Origin: Methylobacterium sp. C25
Lineage (GTDB): Bacteria > Pseudomonadota > Alphaproteobacteria > Rhizobiales > Beijerinckiaceae
DNA: 64,000 nucleotides
Direction: 5' to 3'
Assembly: GCF_021352225.1 (NCBI RefSeq)
Contig: NZ_JAAUVI010000001.1
Span: forward strand, 124,001 to 188,000
Shown: positions 53,706-64,000 of the stretch, one piece after another
How the letters are laid out: every line of letters begins with the position of its first letter
Position numbering within the stretch: position 1 is the stretch's first letter
Made by a program: the position numbers and the translations under genes
Notes under the pieces: model-generated
Seen by the model: only the letters and a program-made list of their open reading frames with translations
The model's database searches: none
Told to the model about the DNA's origin: nothing

Positions 53706-54064
53706 GAAACGACCTCCCGTGCCAATGCTGGAATCGAAGCCAACTGCGGAATCTGGGATGCGATCCAGCTCATGCGTTCCTGCAGGGCGCTTGGGGCGCG
53801 CAATGGCGGTTCGGACGGAGACGTCGCGGCTGGCAGGACGCCGGCCAAAAGCTCGCGCAAAACGGCTCCCCTCACAACCAGGGCGAGAGGTGGCCGATCC
53901 GAAAATCACCTTTAGCGGGTTCGAGCCGGGTACCATGGGGTTTCGAGCGCCGTCAACGAGCGTGGCCGAACGGAAATGCACCCCTCGATAAAGACCCGAG
54001 CAAGGTTAACCGAGCGTCAACCGAGGCCGGGATTCCGACCGGAAACGGCACTGGAAAGCGGGGA
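53706..54064. other. 359-bp intergenic region upstream of rsmH
   Basis: No gene supported; in particular no mraZ. It should hold the dcw promoter. TTAA-N7-TCAA at 54006-54020 is one mismatch from the CtrA consensus TTAA-N7-TTAA. Confidence 0.4.
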
Positions 54065-54460
<396 letters not shown>

Positions 54461-54466
54461 GGGGCG

Positions 54467-54496
54467 GATGTGCGCCGCGCGGAGCGATGCGGTCAA
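54467..54496 (-). promoter_or_regulatory. Promoter of rnpB
   Basis: TTGACC on the minus strand at 54491-54496 lies 31-36 bases before the inferred RNA 5' end (54460), with a -10 candidate CACATC at 54467-54472, spacing 18. Position fits well; the -10 match is weak, as is common in alphaproteobacteria. Confidence 0.5.
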
Positions 54497-54653
54497 GGAC
54501 ATTCGCCATCCCGGCCATCTGCCCAAAGTTCGGGCCTGCACGGATTTGCGGCGATCCATTGCCGGCGCAGGGACACAGCGCCAAACTCACTCCCAAGGAG
54601 GCCGCGCGCCTTTGTGCGCCGGGCCTGCCATTACGCGTGAAGGAGGTCTCGCC

Positions 54654-54815
54654 ATGACGGAAACGAACTGGACCCTGGAAACCGTCCACCAGTTGCGCAC
54701 ACTGGCTCGCGAGGGCGTGCCGGTGCCGGTCATCAGCATGCGGTTGAAGCGGCCGGTGGAAGCCGTGACCGCCAAGCTCGCCGAACTCGGGATCACGCCG
54801 GCGGTGAGCGTTTAG
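54654..54815 (+). CDS. 53-residue stand-alone GcrA-like HTH protein
   Basis: A very small protein with a textbook ribosome site (AAGGAGGT, seven bases before ATG). Residues 6-47 align to the GcrA helix-turn-helix (GcrA residues 8-50 in this window) with about 15 of 42 identities including W-T-x-E-x-V, L-R-x-L, the turn glycine, I, L, A-V, K and L-G, with one single-residue gap. There is no C-terminal sigma-binding part. It may be a DNA-binding regulator or a competitor of GcrA; both are inference. It reads away from rnpB. Confidence 0.75.
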   Translation: MTETNWTLETVHQLRTLAREGVPVPVISMRLKRPVEAVTAKLAELGITPAVSV

Positions 54816-54829
54816 ACTTCACCCTCGTC

Positions 54830-54859
54830 ATCCCGGGGCGCTCCAGGCGAACCCGGGAT
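54830..54859. repeat. Palindromic repeat between convergent genes
   Basis: ATCCCGGG and CCCGGGAT form a perfect 8-bp stem around a 14-base GC loop. The form (TCATCCCGG...CCCGGGATCC) is that of short palindromic repeats scattered through many alphaproteobacterial genomes. Here it may act as a two-way terminator. Confidence 0.6.
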
Positions 54860-54875
54860 CCGGAGAGGGAATTAT

Positions 54876-55316
54876 CTACCAGCTTCCCGTATTCTCCATC
54901 GACTTCCACGGCTCCTGCGGCTCCTTGGCCCCGCCCTTCTGCAGGAGTTCGATCGAGATGCCGTCCGGCGACTTCACGAAGGCCATGTAGCCGTCGCGCG
55001 GCGGGCGGTTGATGGTCACGCCCTTGTCCTGCAGTCGCTGGCAGAATGCGTAGATGTCGTCGACCTGATAGGCGAGGTGTCCGAAATTCCGGCCGCCCGA
55101 ATAGGTCTCGGGATCCCAATTGTGGGTCAGCTCGATCAGCGGCGCCTTCTCGGCCTCGGCCTGCGCCACGTCGTCGGCCGCGGCGAGGAAGACCAGGGTG
55201 AAACGGCCCTTCTCGTTGTCGACCCGGCGGACCTCCTTGAGGCCAAAGGTGTTCACGTAGAAGTCGAGCGCCTTGTCGAGGTCCGCCACGCGGACCATCG
55301 TGTGCAGGTATTTCAT
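54876..55316 (-). CDS. gloA: Glyoxalase I-like VOC protein (lactoylglutathione lyase)
   Basis: A 146-residue metalloenzyme of the vicinal-oxygen-chelate fold. Expected metal ligands are His in YLHTMVRV (residue 5), Glu in PLIELTHNW, His in NFGHLAYQV and Glu in ISIELLQ. It starts [20 protein letters not shown], the normal GloA N terminus. It would detoxify methylglyoxal with glutathione. A close relative with other substrates cannot be fully excluded. Confidence 0.88.
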   Translation of the reverse strand: MKYLHTMVRVADLDKALDFYVNTFGLKEVRRVDNEKGRFTLVFLAAADDVAQAEAEKAPLIELTHNWDPETYSGGRNFGHLAYQVDDIYAFCQRLQDKGVTINRPPRDGYMAFVKSPDGISIELLQKGGAKEPQEPWKSMENTGSW

Positions 55317-55442
55317 CGTCGTATCCGGGCTGAGTGCTGTGACAGGTGAGATGGCCTCTCGCTAGCACCCGTCAACGGTTGCGCTCGGGCGCAGCGGACT
55401 CGATAGAGGGCGCACTCCGTCCGAGCCGAAGGTCGAGCCCGC

Positions 55443-58076
55443 ATGCGCACCGAGACGCCCCCGACGATCCGCCTCGCAGACTACCGCCCCAGCGATCACC
55501 TCATCGACCGGGTCGATCTCGACATCCGTCTCGATCCGCATGCGAGCCGGGTGACGGCCGTGCTGGCTTTGCGGCCAAACCCCGAGGGCAAGGACGGCAC
55601 GCCGCTTATTCTCGACGGGGACGAGTTGAAGCTCGTGGCCGTGGCCCTCGACGGAGAGGTGCTGCTGGAGAACGCCTATACGGCGACGCCCTCCGGCCTG
55701 ACGATCCATCGCCCCCCGCAGCGCCCGTTCACGCTCTCGATCGAGACCGAGATCGACCCGACGGCCAACACCAAACTGATGGGCCTCTACCGCTCGAGCG
55801 GGGTGTACTGCACCCAGTGCGAGGCGGACGGCTTCCGCCGCATCACCTATTTCCTCGACCGTCCCGACATTCTCTCGATCTACACCACGCGCATCGAGGC
55901 CTCGCGAGAAGAGGCGCCCGTGCTGCTCGGCAACGGCAATCCGGTCGAGACCGGCACGGTGAAGGATACCGACCGGCACTACGCGATCTGGCAGGACCCG
56001 CATCCGAAGCCCGCCTATCTTTTCGCGATCGTCGGTGGTCGCCTCGGCAGCGTCACCGGACGCTTCAACACCTCGGAGGGCCGCGAGGTCGGCCTGGGCG
56101 TCTATGTCGAGCCGGGCAAGGAGGCCCGTGCCGACTATGCCCTCGACGCCGTCGCCCGCTCCATGAAGTGGGACGAGGAGGTTTTCGGCCGCGCCTACGA
56201 TCTCGACGTGTTCAACGTCGTCGCCGTGTCCGACTTCAACATGGGCGCGATGGAGAACAAGGGCCTCAACATCTTCAACGACAAATACGTGCTCGCTTCG
56301 CCCGAGACCGCGACGGACGCCGACTATTCCAACATCGAAGCCATCATCGCCCACGAATACTTCCACAACTGGTCGGGCAACCGCGTCACCTGCCGGGACT
56401 GGTTCCAGCTCTGCCTGAAGGAAGGCCTCACGGTCTTCCGCGATCAGGAATTCTCGTCCGACATGCGCTCGCGCGCCGTGCATCGGATCAGCGAGGTGCG
56501 CACGCTCCGCGGCCGCCAGTTCCCGGAGGATGCCGGCCCGCTCGCCCATCCTGTGCGACCCAAGCAATATGCCGAGATCAATAACTTTTACACGGCGACC
56601 GTCTACGAGAAGGGCGCCGAGATCGTGCGGATGCTCAAGACGCTGATCGGCGAACAGGCCTTCCGCAAGGGAATGGACCGCTACTTCGCCGATAACGACG
56701 GCACCGCAGCCACCGTCGAGGACTTCCTGGCGGCCTTCGCGACAGAGACCGGCAGCGATCTCTCGCATTTCGCCCAGTGGTACGAGCGGCCCGGCACGCC
56801 CCGCATCGCCGTCTCCGGCCACTACGATGCGGCGGCAAAAACCTACCGGCTCGATGTCCGGCAGACCCGCCCCGGCGCGGGCGCCGATGCCCCACCCCTC
56901 GTGATCCCGGTTGCGCTTGGGCTCATCGGCGAGGACGGCCCGCTCGACGCGACGAGCGATCGCGTGAAGGACGGCGTCTTTGTACTCGACAAGGCCGAGG
57001 ACAGCCTGACCTTCGAGAACGTTGCTGCTCGGCCGGTGCCATCGCTCTTCCGCGATTTCTCGGCACCGGTGCGGGTCGAGATCGGCCTGAGCGACGCCGA
57101 ACGCCTGACCCTGCTGCGCCACGACACCGACGCCTTCAACCGCTGGGAATCCGCGCAGCGCGTGGCGCTTCGCATCATCATCGAGGCCGCCCGCAGCGGC
57201 GCCGAGCAACTCGATGGGGCCGAGAGTCTCGCCGATGCGCTCGCCGCCTTCCTCGACCAGGAAGCCCTCCATGATCCGGCCTTCGCAGCGCTGATGCTAG
57301 CTCTGCCGAGCGAGGGAGAGATTGCCAGCGAGATCGGCGCGAACATCGATCCCGACGCGATCTTTTCCGGCCGACGCCGCCTGCGGCAGACGATCGCCGC
57401 GCGGCTGCACGATCAACTCGTTTCGCTACGCGAGAAACTGGCCGCTCCTGCCGGTGCGCCCTTCAGCCCGGATGCCGCCTCGGCCGGCCAGCGCGCCTTC
57501 CGGAACGCCGCTCTCGACCTGATCGCGGTGGCCGACCCCGAACGCGGCACGGCGCTGGCCCGCGAGCAGATTGCCGGCGCCACGACCATGACCGACCGCC
57601 TCGCCGGCCTCGCCACGCTCTCGCAGATCCCCGGCGAGGCCCGCGAGACCGAGCTGACTGCCTTCGCCGAACGCTACGCTGCCGAGCCGCTGATCCTCGA
57701 CAAGTGGCTCGCCATCCAGGCTGCCATCCCTGAGGACGGCAGCCTTGCGCGCATCGGAGCGCTCCAGCAGCACCCCGCCTACTCGATCACCAATCCGAAC
57801 CGCGTGCGCTCGCTCGTGGGCGTGTTCAGCCTGTCGAACTCCACACAGTTCAACCGGGTGGACGGCGCCGGATATGCGCTGGTCGCCGAGACTGTCTTGG
57901 CGCTCGACAAGCGAAACCCGCAGATCGCCGCGCGCCTCCTCACCGCTTTCGGCTCCTGGCGGCAACTGGAACCGGCGCGGCGCGCTGCAGCAGAGGCAGC
58001 CCTGCGCGGGATCGCCGGAACGGACGGCCTGTCACGCGACGTCGCCGACATCGCGGGTCGCAGCCTCCAGGTGTGA
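55443..58076 (+). CDS. pepN: Aminopeptidase N
   Basis: M1-family zinc aminopeptidase, 877 residues, matching the E. coli PepN length. The substrate-binding GAMEN motif is at 268-272, and the zinc site HEYFHNW at 304-310 with the third ligand Glu 327 in CLKEGLT. The N-terminal beta domain contains YRSSGVYCTQCEADGFRRIT; the large helical C-terminal domain follows. It removes N-terminal residues from peptides in the cytoplasm. It diverges from gloA across 126 bp. Confidence 0.96.
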   Translation: MRTETPPTIRLADYRPSDHLIDRVDLDIRLDPHASRVTAVLALRPNPEGKDGTPLILDGDELKLVAVALDGEVLLENAYTATPSGLTIHRPPQRPFTLSIETEIDPTANTKLMGLYRSSGVYCTQCEADGFRRITYFLDRPDILSIYTTRIEASREEAPVLLGNGNPVETGTVKDTDRHYAIWQDPHPKPAYLFAIVGGRLGSVTGRFNTSEGREVGLGVYVEPGKEARADYALDAVARSMKWDEEVFGRAYDLDVFNVVAVSDFNMGAMENKGLNIFNDKYVLASPETATDADYSNIEAIIAHEYFHNWSGNRVTCRDWFQLCLKEGLTVFRDQEFSSDMRSRAVHRISEVRTLRGRQFPEDAGPLAHPVRPKQYAEINNFYTATVYEKGAEIVRMLKTLIGEQAFRKGMDRYFADNDGTAATVEDFLAAFATETGSDLSHFAQWYERPGTPRIAVSGHYDAAAKTYRLDVRQTRPGAGADAPPLVIPVALGLIGEDGPLDATSDRVKDGVFVLDKAEDSLTFENVAARPVPSLFRDFSAPVRVEIGLSDAERLTLLRHDTDAFNRWESAQRVALRIIIEAARSGAEQLDGAESLADALAAFLDQEALHDPAFAALMLALPSEGEIASEIGANIDPDAIFSGRRRLRQTIAARLHDQLVSLREKLAAPAGAPFSPDAASAGQRAFRNAALDLIAVADPERGTALAREQIAGATTMTDRLAGLATLSQIPGEARETELTAFAERYAAEPLILDKWLAIQAAIPEDGSLARIGALQQHPAYSITNPNRVRSLVGVFSLSNSTQFNRVDGAGYALVAETVLALDKRNPQIAARLLTAFGSWRQLEPARRAAAEAALRGIAGTDGLSRDVADIAGRSLQV

Positions 58077-58392
58077 GGACAATCTGCGAAGAACATCGAC
58101 GTCGAAAAGCAACATCAGCCTATACTGAATATCACGATCTGGCATGCCAGATACCCGACCGTGTTTCTATCAACTTGGCTCGGCACGATGGAATTGAGGC
58201 CGATGCCTAATTCAATGACTGTATTTCCAAGACTTCGCTTGCTTTTCCCCTTCTGTGCCCAGAAAGCGCTGCAACCGTGAAAATCTCAGGGTGGAAAACA
58301 TAAATTAACTTACGGTGGTCAAAAGTCGGGCACTCCTTCGCCGGCCATCATTTCGGACGTCCGGCAGATGAGATGATTGCTGCGGACGGGCC
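58077..58392. other. 316-bp intergenic region (pepN / HD-GYP gene)
   Basis: AT-richer than its surroundings around 58100-58310. No gene, strong hairpin or recognised regulator site seen. It probably contains the promoter of the HD-GYP gene. Confidence 0.4.
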
Positions 58393-59448
58393 ATGCGCGA
58401 TCCAGTTGCCCTTCTTCTCACGGACCGCCCCGACCGGAGCGCGCAGATTGCTGCTGCGCTGGAGCCGGCAGTGGATTGCCACGTCCTCGGGATGGACGAG
58501 GCCTGGACCGAGTCCACACCGCTCGCCGGCATCATCGCGGATGTCGACATCGTTCGCTCCGAGGCGAAGCAGACCGTGCGCAAACTGCGCGAGCTGGCCG
58601 TACCGGGCGACGCCCCGCTCGTGCTGCTGATGCGCAATCGCAGCGCGCGCAGCTTCGCCGACGCCAAGTCCGTCGGCGCGGATGTCTGCCTTGCGGCGCG
58701 CACGGCACCTCACGTCGTCGCAGAGACGTTCCTGGCGCAGACGCATCCGCGGCGCGAGCTGATCGATCTCACCATCACCCGGGCCATCGGGCGAGCAGGA
58801 CGCGCCCTGACGACGCTGCTCGACGCGGCGCGGATGGACCAGTCGCTCGACGTCGATGCCTTCGAAATGGGCGTCGATCCGATCCTCACCGCCGTGGCGG
58901 ATGGAGGGCTCGTGCGCTGGCTCGACATCGTCTGGAACTTCGACGATGCCACATACCAGCACTGCATGCTGGTCGCCGGGCTCGCGGCCGCCCTGGCGCT
59001 GCATGTCGGGTTCTCGGCCAGCGATCGGCTGCATCTGGTGCGCTCGGCGCTGATCCACGACATCGGCAAGGCGAAGATCCCGCTCGAGATCCTCAACAAG
59101 CCGGGCCGGCTCGACGAGAACGAGATGCGCATCATGCGCACGCACGCCGCCCTCGGCCACGAGCTGCTCGTCAAGGCGACCGGCTTCGATGCCGAGACCC
59201 TGGACGTCGTGCTCCATCACCACGAGATGCTCGATGGATCAGGCTATCCGGACGGCCTCAAGGGCGATGCGATCAGCGACCGCGTCCGCCTGATCACGAT
59301 TTGCGACATCTATGCAGCCCTGATCGAACGCCGGCCCTACCGCGCGCCGATGGGCCACGAAGAAGCGCTGCGAGTTCTGCGCGGCATGGGCAACAAACTC
59401 GACCTCGACCTGCTGGCGGCTTTCGAGCAGGCCATCGTCAAGCGCTGA
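58393..59448 (+). CDS. HD-GYP domain protein with degenerate receiver-like N terminus
   Basis: A 351-residue protein. The HD-GYP domain (about 185-345) is intact: HD 222-223 in SALIHDIGKAKIP, and HHHE..DGSGYPDGLKG with GYP at 284-286, so it could hydrolyse c-di-GMP. The N-terminal 120 residues have a receiver-like alternation (VALLLTDRPDR, APLVLLMRNR) but lack the usual acidic cluster and clear phospho-acceptor, so control is probably not by phosphorylation. It starts at the ATG 58393. It is the second c-di-GMP enzyme gene of the window. Confidence 0.88.
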   Translation: MRDPVALLLTDRPDRSAQIAAALEPAVDCHVLGMDEAWTESTPLAGIIADVDIVRSEAKQTVRKLRELAVPGDAPLVLLMRNRSARSFADAKSVGADVCLAARTAPHVVAETFLAQTHPRRELIDLTITRAIGRAGRALTTLLDAARMDQSLDVDAFEMGVDPILTAVADGGLVRWLDIVWNFDDATYQHCMLVAGLAAALALHVGFSASDRLHLVRSALIHDIGKAKIPLEILNKPGRLDENEMRIMRTHAALGHELLVKATGFDAETLDVVLHHHEMLDGSGYPDGLKGDAISDRVRLITICDIYAALIERRPYRAPMGHEEALRVLRGMGNKLDLDLLAAFEQAIVKR

Positions 59449-59922
59449 GGGCAGCCCGTCCGGGTGCTCGGCACGCGGCGTGATGGCGCGATAGCGGCCT
59501 TGGGCGTTTGCGGTGACGCGAGGAGCGCCACGTCGCCAACCGAGCCGACAAACTGCCGCAGATTCTCGCAGCGACAGTTTCGCAACACCGCCCGGAAAAC
59601 CGGCCCCGAAATCCGCGCTTGCCGGCTCCAAAACCCGCGGCCGTACCAAATTCCGACACGCCCATTCCGAAAACGAAAAAGCCACCCCGACGCGCTTGCG
59701 GCCAGGAGACTGAGTCTTGTCCGCTAAGACACTGCGACGGATGGGCTTTTCAGAGTCTCACGGAGAAGCTCGCCGAGTCGCATCATCGTTAAAGAGTCAA
59801 CAAAACGATCCATAAAAATCGTGGACAAATCGCCCGTCCGAGTGCTCAATATGAATACGATTCGTGGTGGGGCGTGAGTGACCGCTGCGGGGCGTTTCAG
59901 CCGATTTTGAGTGGGGGTTCTC
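59449..59922. other. 474-bp intergenic region (HD-GYP gene / histidine kinase)
   Basis: A frame from 59464 to 59727 is open but Arg-rich with no ribosome site, and I do not accept it. GAGTC (a GANTC site) is at 59753. AT-rich stretches at 59790-59860 likely hold the kinase promoter. Confidence 0.4.
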
Positions 59923-62313
<2,391 letters not shown>

Positions 62314-62475
62314 GCATCTTTAGAATTGCTCTAAGCTATCCATTTCATGCAGCCCGGCCATGCCGTCGGGAACATTCGCTTTCGTCGCTCATTCATCGGG
62401 CGTGAGGCGCCGCTCCCAGAGTGACGAGCGGATGCCTCGAAGCCATTCACGGCATACCCGAACGGAGAGCGTCCC

Positions 62476-63009
62476 ATGGCCAAGGCCAAGCCGAACCTGC
62501 GCGTCGCCAGCGACCGCCTCAACACCCCGACCGATCTCGATCCAGCCGATACCAAGAAGATCGCCCAGGGCCTCACGATCCTGGCCTCGGATCTCCTGGC
62601 CCTCTACATCAAGACCAAGAACTTCCACTGGCACATGAGCGGCCCGCATTTCCGGGATTACCACCTGCTCCTCGACGAGCAGGGCGAGCAGATCTTCGGC
62701 ATCATCGACGATGTTGCCGAGCGCGCCCGTAAGATCGGCGGCACCACCCTGCGCTCGCTCGGCCAGGCCGAGAAGCTGAAGCGCGTGCCGGATAACGACG
62801 CCGACTACGTCTCGCCGCTCGACATGCTCGCGGAGCTGCGCGACGACAACCGCAACCTCACCGCCAACATGCGCGAGCTGCACGAGGTCACGGACGAGGC
62901 CAACGACGTCTCGACCACCAGCCTGCTCGAAGAGTGGATCGACCAGTCCGAGCGCCGCACCTGGTTCCTCTACGAGATCACCCGCGACGCCACGCAGGGC
63001 GGCCACTGA
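62476..63009 (+). CDS. dps: Dps-family ferritin-like DNA-protection protein
   Basis: A 177-residue four-helix-bundle protein. The intersubunit ferroxidase site is visible as NFHWHMSGPHF (His 51) with later DEQGEQIFGIIDDVAERARKI (residues 67-87), and the N terminus is Lys-rich for DNA contact. Dps oxidises and stores iron and shields DNA under stress. It lies 162 bp after the histidine kinase gene and is followed at once by a strong terminator. Confidence 0.93.
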   Translation: MAKAKPNLRVASDRLNTPTDLDPADTKKIAQGLTILASDLLALYIKTKNFHWHMSGPHFRDYHLLLDEQGEQIFGIIDDVAERARKIGGTTLRSLGQAEKLKRVPDNDADYVSPLDMLAELRDDNRNLTANMRELHEVTDEANDVSTTSLLEEWIDQSERRTWFLYEITRDATQGGH

Positions 63010-63034
63010 GCTGCCCTCTCCTCACGGCAACAGG

Positions 63035-63067
63035 AAAAACCCCGCATCGCAGGATGCGGGGTTTTTT
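63035..63067. terminator. Bidirectional terminator after dps
   Basis: AAAAACCCCGCATC and GATGCGGGGTTTTT pair perfectly around loop GCAG, with T-runs on both strands. It serves dps and the convergent small gene ending at 63092. Confidence 0.95.
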
Positions 63068-63091
63068 CGTGCTCCGAGGTGAAGCCGGCGG

Positions 63092-63289
63092 TTAGGCCGC
63101 TTCTTCGATCTCGTCCTCGCGCACGGCGCGCTCGGCGACGCCGGAGCGGATCCGGTAGGAGACCTCGCCGGAAGCATCCGCCGGCATCAACCGGACGATC
63201 TCGGCAATCTCGCCGAAGCCGGTCTTGTCGTTGGTGGGGGTCGGTCCGAGGCGCTTCACGCGCTGGCCGAGCTTGTACTTGTGGGACAT
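63092..63289 (-). CDS. 65-residue conserved hypothetical protein
   Basis: Starts MSHKYKLGQRVKRLGPTP with GAGGAGG as ribosome site. The rest (FGEIAEIVRLMPADASGEVSYRIRSG..ERAVREDEIEE) has the look of a small SH3-like beta-barrel with an acidic tail. I recognise it as a small protein common in the Hyphomicrobiales but know no function. It is 35 bp downstream of the DUF6481 gene and probably cotranscribed. Confidence 0.75.
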   Translation of the reverse strand: MSHKYKLGQRVKRLGPTPTNDKTGFGEIAEIVRLMPADASGEVSYRIRSGVAERAVREDEIEEAA

Positions 63290-63324
63290 CGCGTCCTCCT
63301 CGTCTCGTGGGGTCCGCGCGGCGC

Positions 63325-63693
63325 TCAGCGCCGCAGCTTGATCTTGGCCTTGCGGGCCGCGTAGCGCGCGTCGCGCTCGGCCTTCTGGGCGGCCTGCACG
63401 GCGCGGGCGCGCTCGGCGGCGGCTTCGAGCTCGGCGGCCTTGCGGGCGATCTCGGCCTGGCGGGCGGCCTCGGCCTCGGCGGCCTTCCGCTCTTCCTCGG
63501 CGATGCGGGCGAGCTCGCGCTCCTCGGCGCGGGCAGCGCGGGCCTCGGCGATGGCCTTACGCTCGGCATTGCGAGCGATCACGGCCGGATCGTCGGCGCT
63601 CGGGCGCTGCCGGAAGCGCTCCACCATGGCCTGGCGGGCCTTCTGCTGCGCGGAGAGACGATCGTCGAGGGCGTTCTGGTTGATGAAGCTCAC
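63325..63693 (-). CDS. DUF6481-type charged coiled-coil protein
   Basis: A 122-residue product from a GTG at 63693 (VSFINQNALDDRLSAQQKAR) with AAGGA ten bases upstream. After residue 40 it is almost all Ala, Glu, Arg and Lys in heptad-like order, a long single coiled coil with a basic end (ARKAKIKLRR). Proteins of this kind (DUF6481) often lie next to cold-shock genes in this group, as here. The frame is open to 63975, but the upstream part runs through the cspA terminator. Confidence 0.8.
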   Translation of the reverse strand: MSFINQNALDDRLSAQQKARQAMVERFRQRPSADDPAVIARNAERKAIAEARAARAEERELARIAEEERKAAEAEAARQAEIARKAAELEAAAERARAVQAAQKAERDARYAARKAKIKLRR

Positions 63694-63760
63694 GTAGTGT
63701 CCTTGTTGCGGCCGCGGCCCCGATGGCCCGGCCTGGAAGGGGCAGGTTACGACAAAAGAA

Positions 63761-63786
63761 GAAGCCGCCCCATCGGGAGCGGCTTC
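63761..63786 (-). terminator. Terminator of the cold-shock gene
   Basis: GAAGCCGC and GCGGCTTC form an 8-bp stem that an inner CCC/GGG can extend, 23 bp past the stop. On the minus strand TTCTTCTTTTG follows. Confidence 0.8.
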
Positions 63787-63808
63787 GTTAGCGGTTGCGG
63801 AGCAGGGC

Positions 63809-64000
63809 TCACGCGTTCTGGAGGCTACCGGCCGACTGCTTGCCCGAGCGGCGATCGGTCTCCATCTCGTAGGAGATCTTCTGGCCCTCGACGAGGTTGC
63901 GCATGCCGGCGCGCTCGACGGCGGAGATGTGCACGAAGACGTCCTTCGAGCCGTCATCCGGCTGGATGAAGCCAAAACCCTTCGTTTCGTTGAACCACTT
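63809..64000 (-). CDS. Cold-shock protein (5' end cut by window edge)
   Basis: The last 63 codons of a CspA-family single-stranded nucleic-acid-binding protein. From the edge it reads [17 protein letters not shown], then [18 protein letters not shown]1 (KGFGFI) and RNP2 (VFVHI) are intact. About six N-terminal residues lie beyond position 64000. It ends with an A/S/G-rich tail ([10 protein letters not shown]). A terminator follows, then the DUF6481 gene on the same strand. Confidence 0.93.
   Translation of the reverse strand, partial: KWFNETKGFGFIQPDDGSKDVFVHISAVERAGMRNLVEGQKISYEMETDRRSGKQSAGSLQNA

Noticed and set aside
59464..59727. 87-codon frame after the HD-GYP gene
   Set aside because: Arg/Pro/Thr-rich, no ribosome site, no conserved segment visible.

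Overview
The window looks like chromosomal DNA from a high-GC alphaproteobacterium of the Hyphomicrobiales, most like Methylobacterium/Methylorubrum. The reasons are the aerobic cobalamin gene set with CobN/CobG/CobW, the presence of gcrA and an EipB-type envelope protein, the rsmH-to-recN division/cell-wall cluster order, a DUF6481 protein next to a cold-shock gene, and the c-di-GMP repertoire. The taxonomic call is inference; no rRNA is present. I see no insertion sequence, prophage, CRISPR array or tRNA.

Region 1 (1-13 kb) is aerobic cobalamin biosynthesis. cobQ (cut by the left edge), cobO and cobU are on the minus strand. A cobalamin riboswitch (about 2709-2895) fires rightwards into cbtB-cbtA-DUF1636-cobW-cobN-cobG-cobH-cobI-cobJ, and cobK converges on cobJ with a 28-bp overlap. 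Cobalt uptake, metal handling, chelation and ring methylation/contraction are thus under one B12-sensing leader. cobG carries an in-frame palindromic repeat.

Region 2 (13-22.7 kb) is mixed: a secreted PASTA-like protein, DNA polymerase IV, a PilZ protein facing a PAS-PAS-GGDEF-EAL protein, a PhnB-like protein, a DHH phosphoesterase, a small membrane protein, an EipB-like envelope protein and gcrA.

Region 3 (22.7-28.3 kb) is the phosphate regulon pstS-pstC-pstA-pstB-phoU-phoB (minus strand). It has a three-half-site Pho box upstream of pstS and strong hairpins between pstS and pstC. phoR is not here. Two small genes follow, one of which resembles the general-stress anti-sigma factor NepR.

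Region 4 (29-53.7 kb) is the dcw cluster on the minus strand: rsmH-ftsL-ftsI-murE-murF-mraY-murD, then ftsW-murG-murC-murB-ddl-ftsQ-ftsA-ftsZ, followed by lpxC, bamD and recN. An oppositely oriented soluble chemoreceptor gene with two PAS domains sits between murD and ftsW. mraZ is missing from the head of the cluster; RNase P RNA lies there instead.

Region 5 (54-64 kb) holds a 53-residue stand-alone GcrA-like helix-turn-helix protein, a glyoxalase-family protein, aminopeptidase N, an HD-GYP protein, a membrane PAS histidine kinase with a PleC/DivJ/PdhS-like H-box, dps, two small minus-strand genes, and the 3' part of a cold-shock gene cut by the right edge.

Most of the window is conserved core genome. 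I did not find a convincing undescribed multi-gene system. The most unusual items are the in-frame palindrome in cobG, the chemoreceptor inside dcw, the stand-alone GcrA-type HTH protein, the orphan NepR-like gene with paired TTAACCAT sites, the atypical BamD lipobox and a diverged 58-bp repeat pair.
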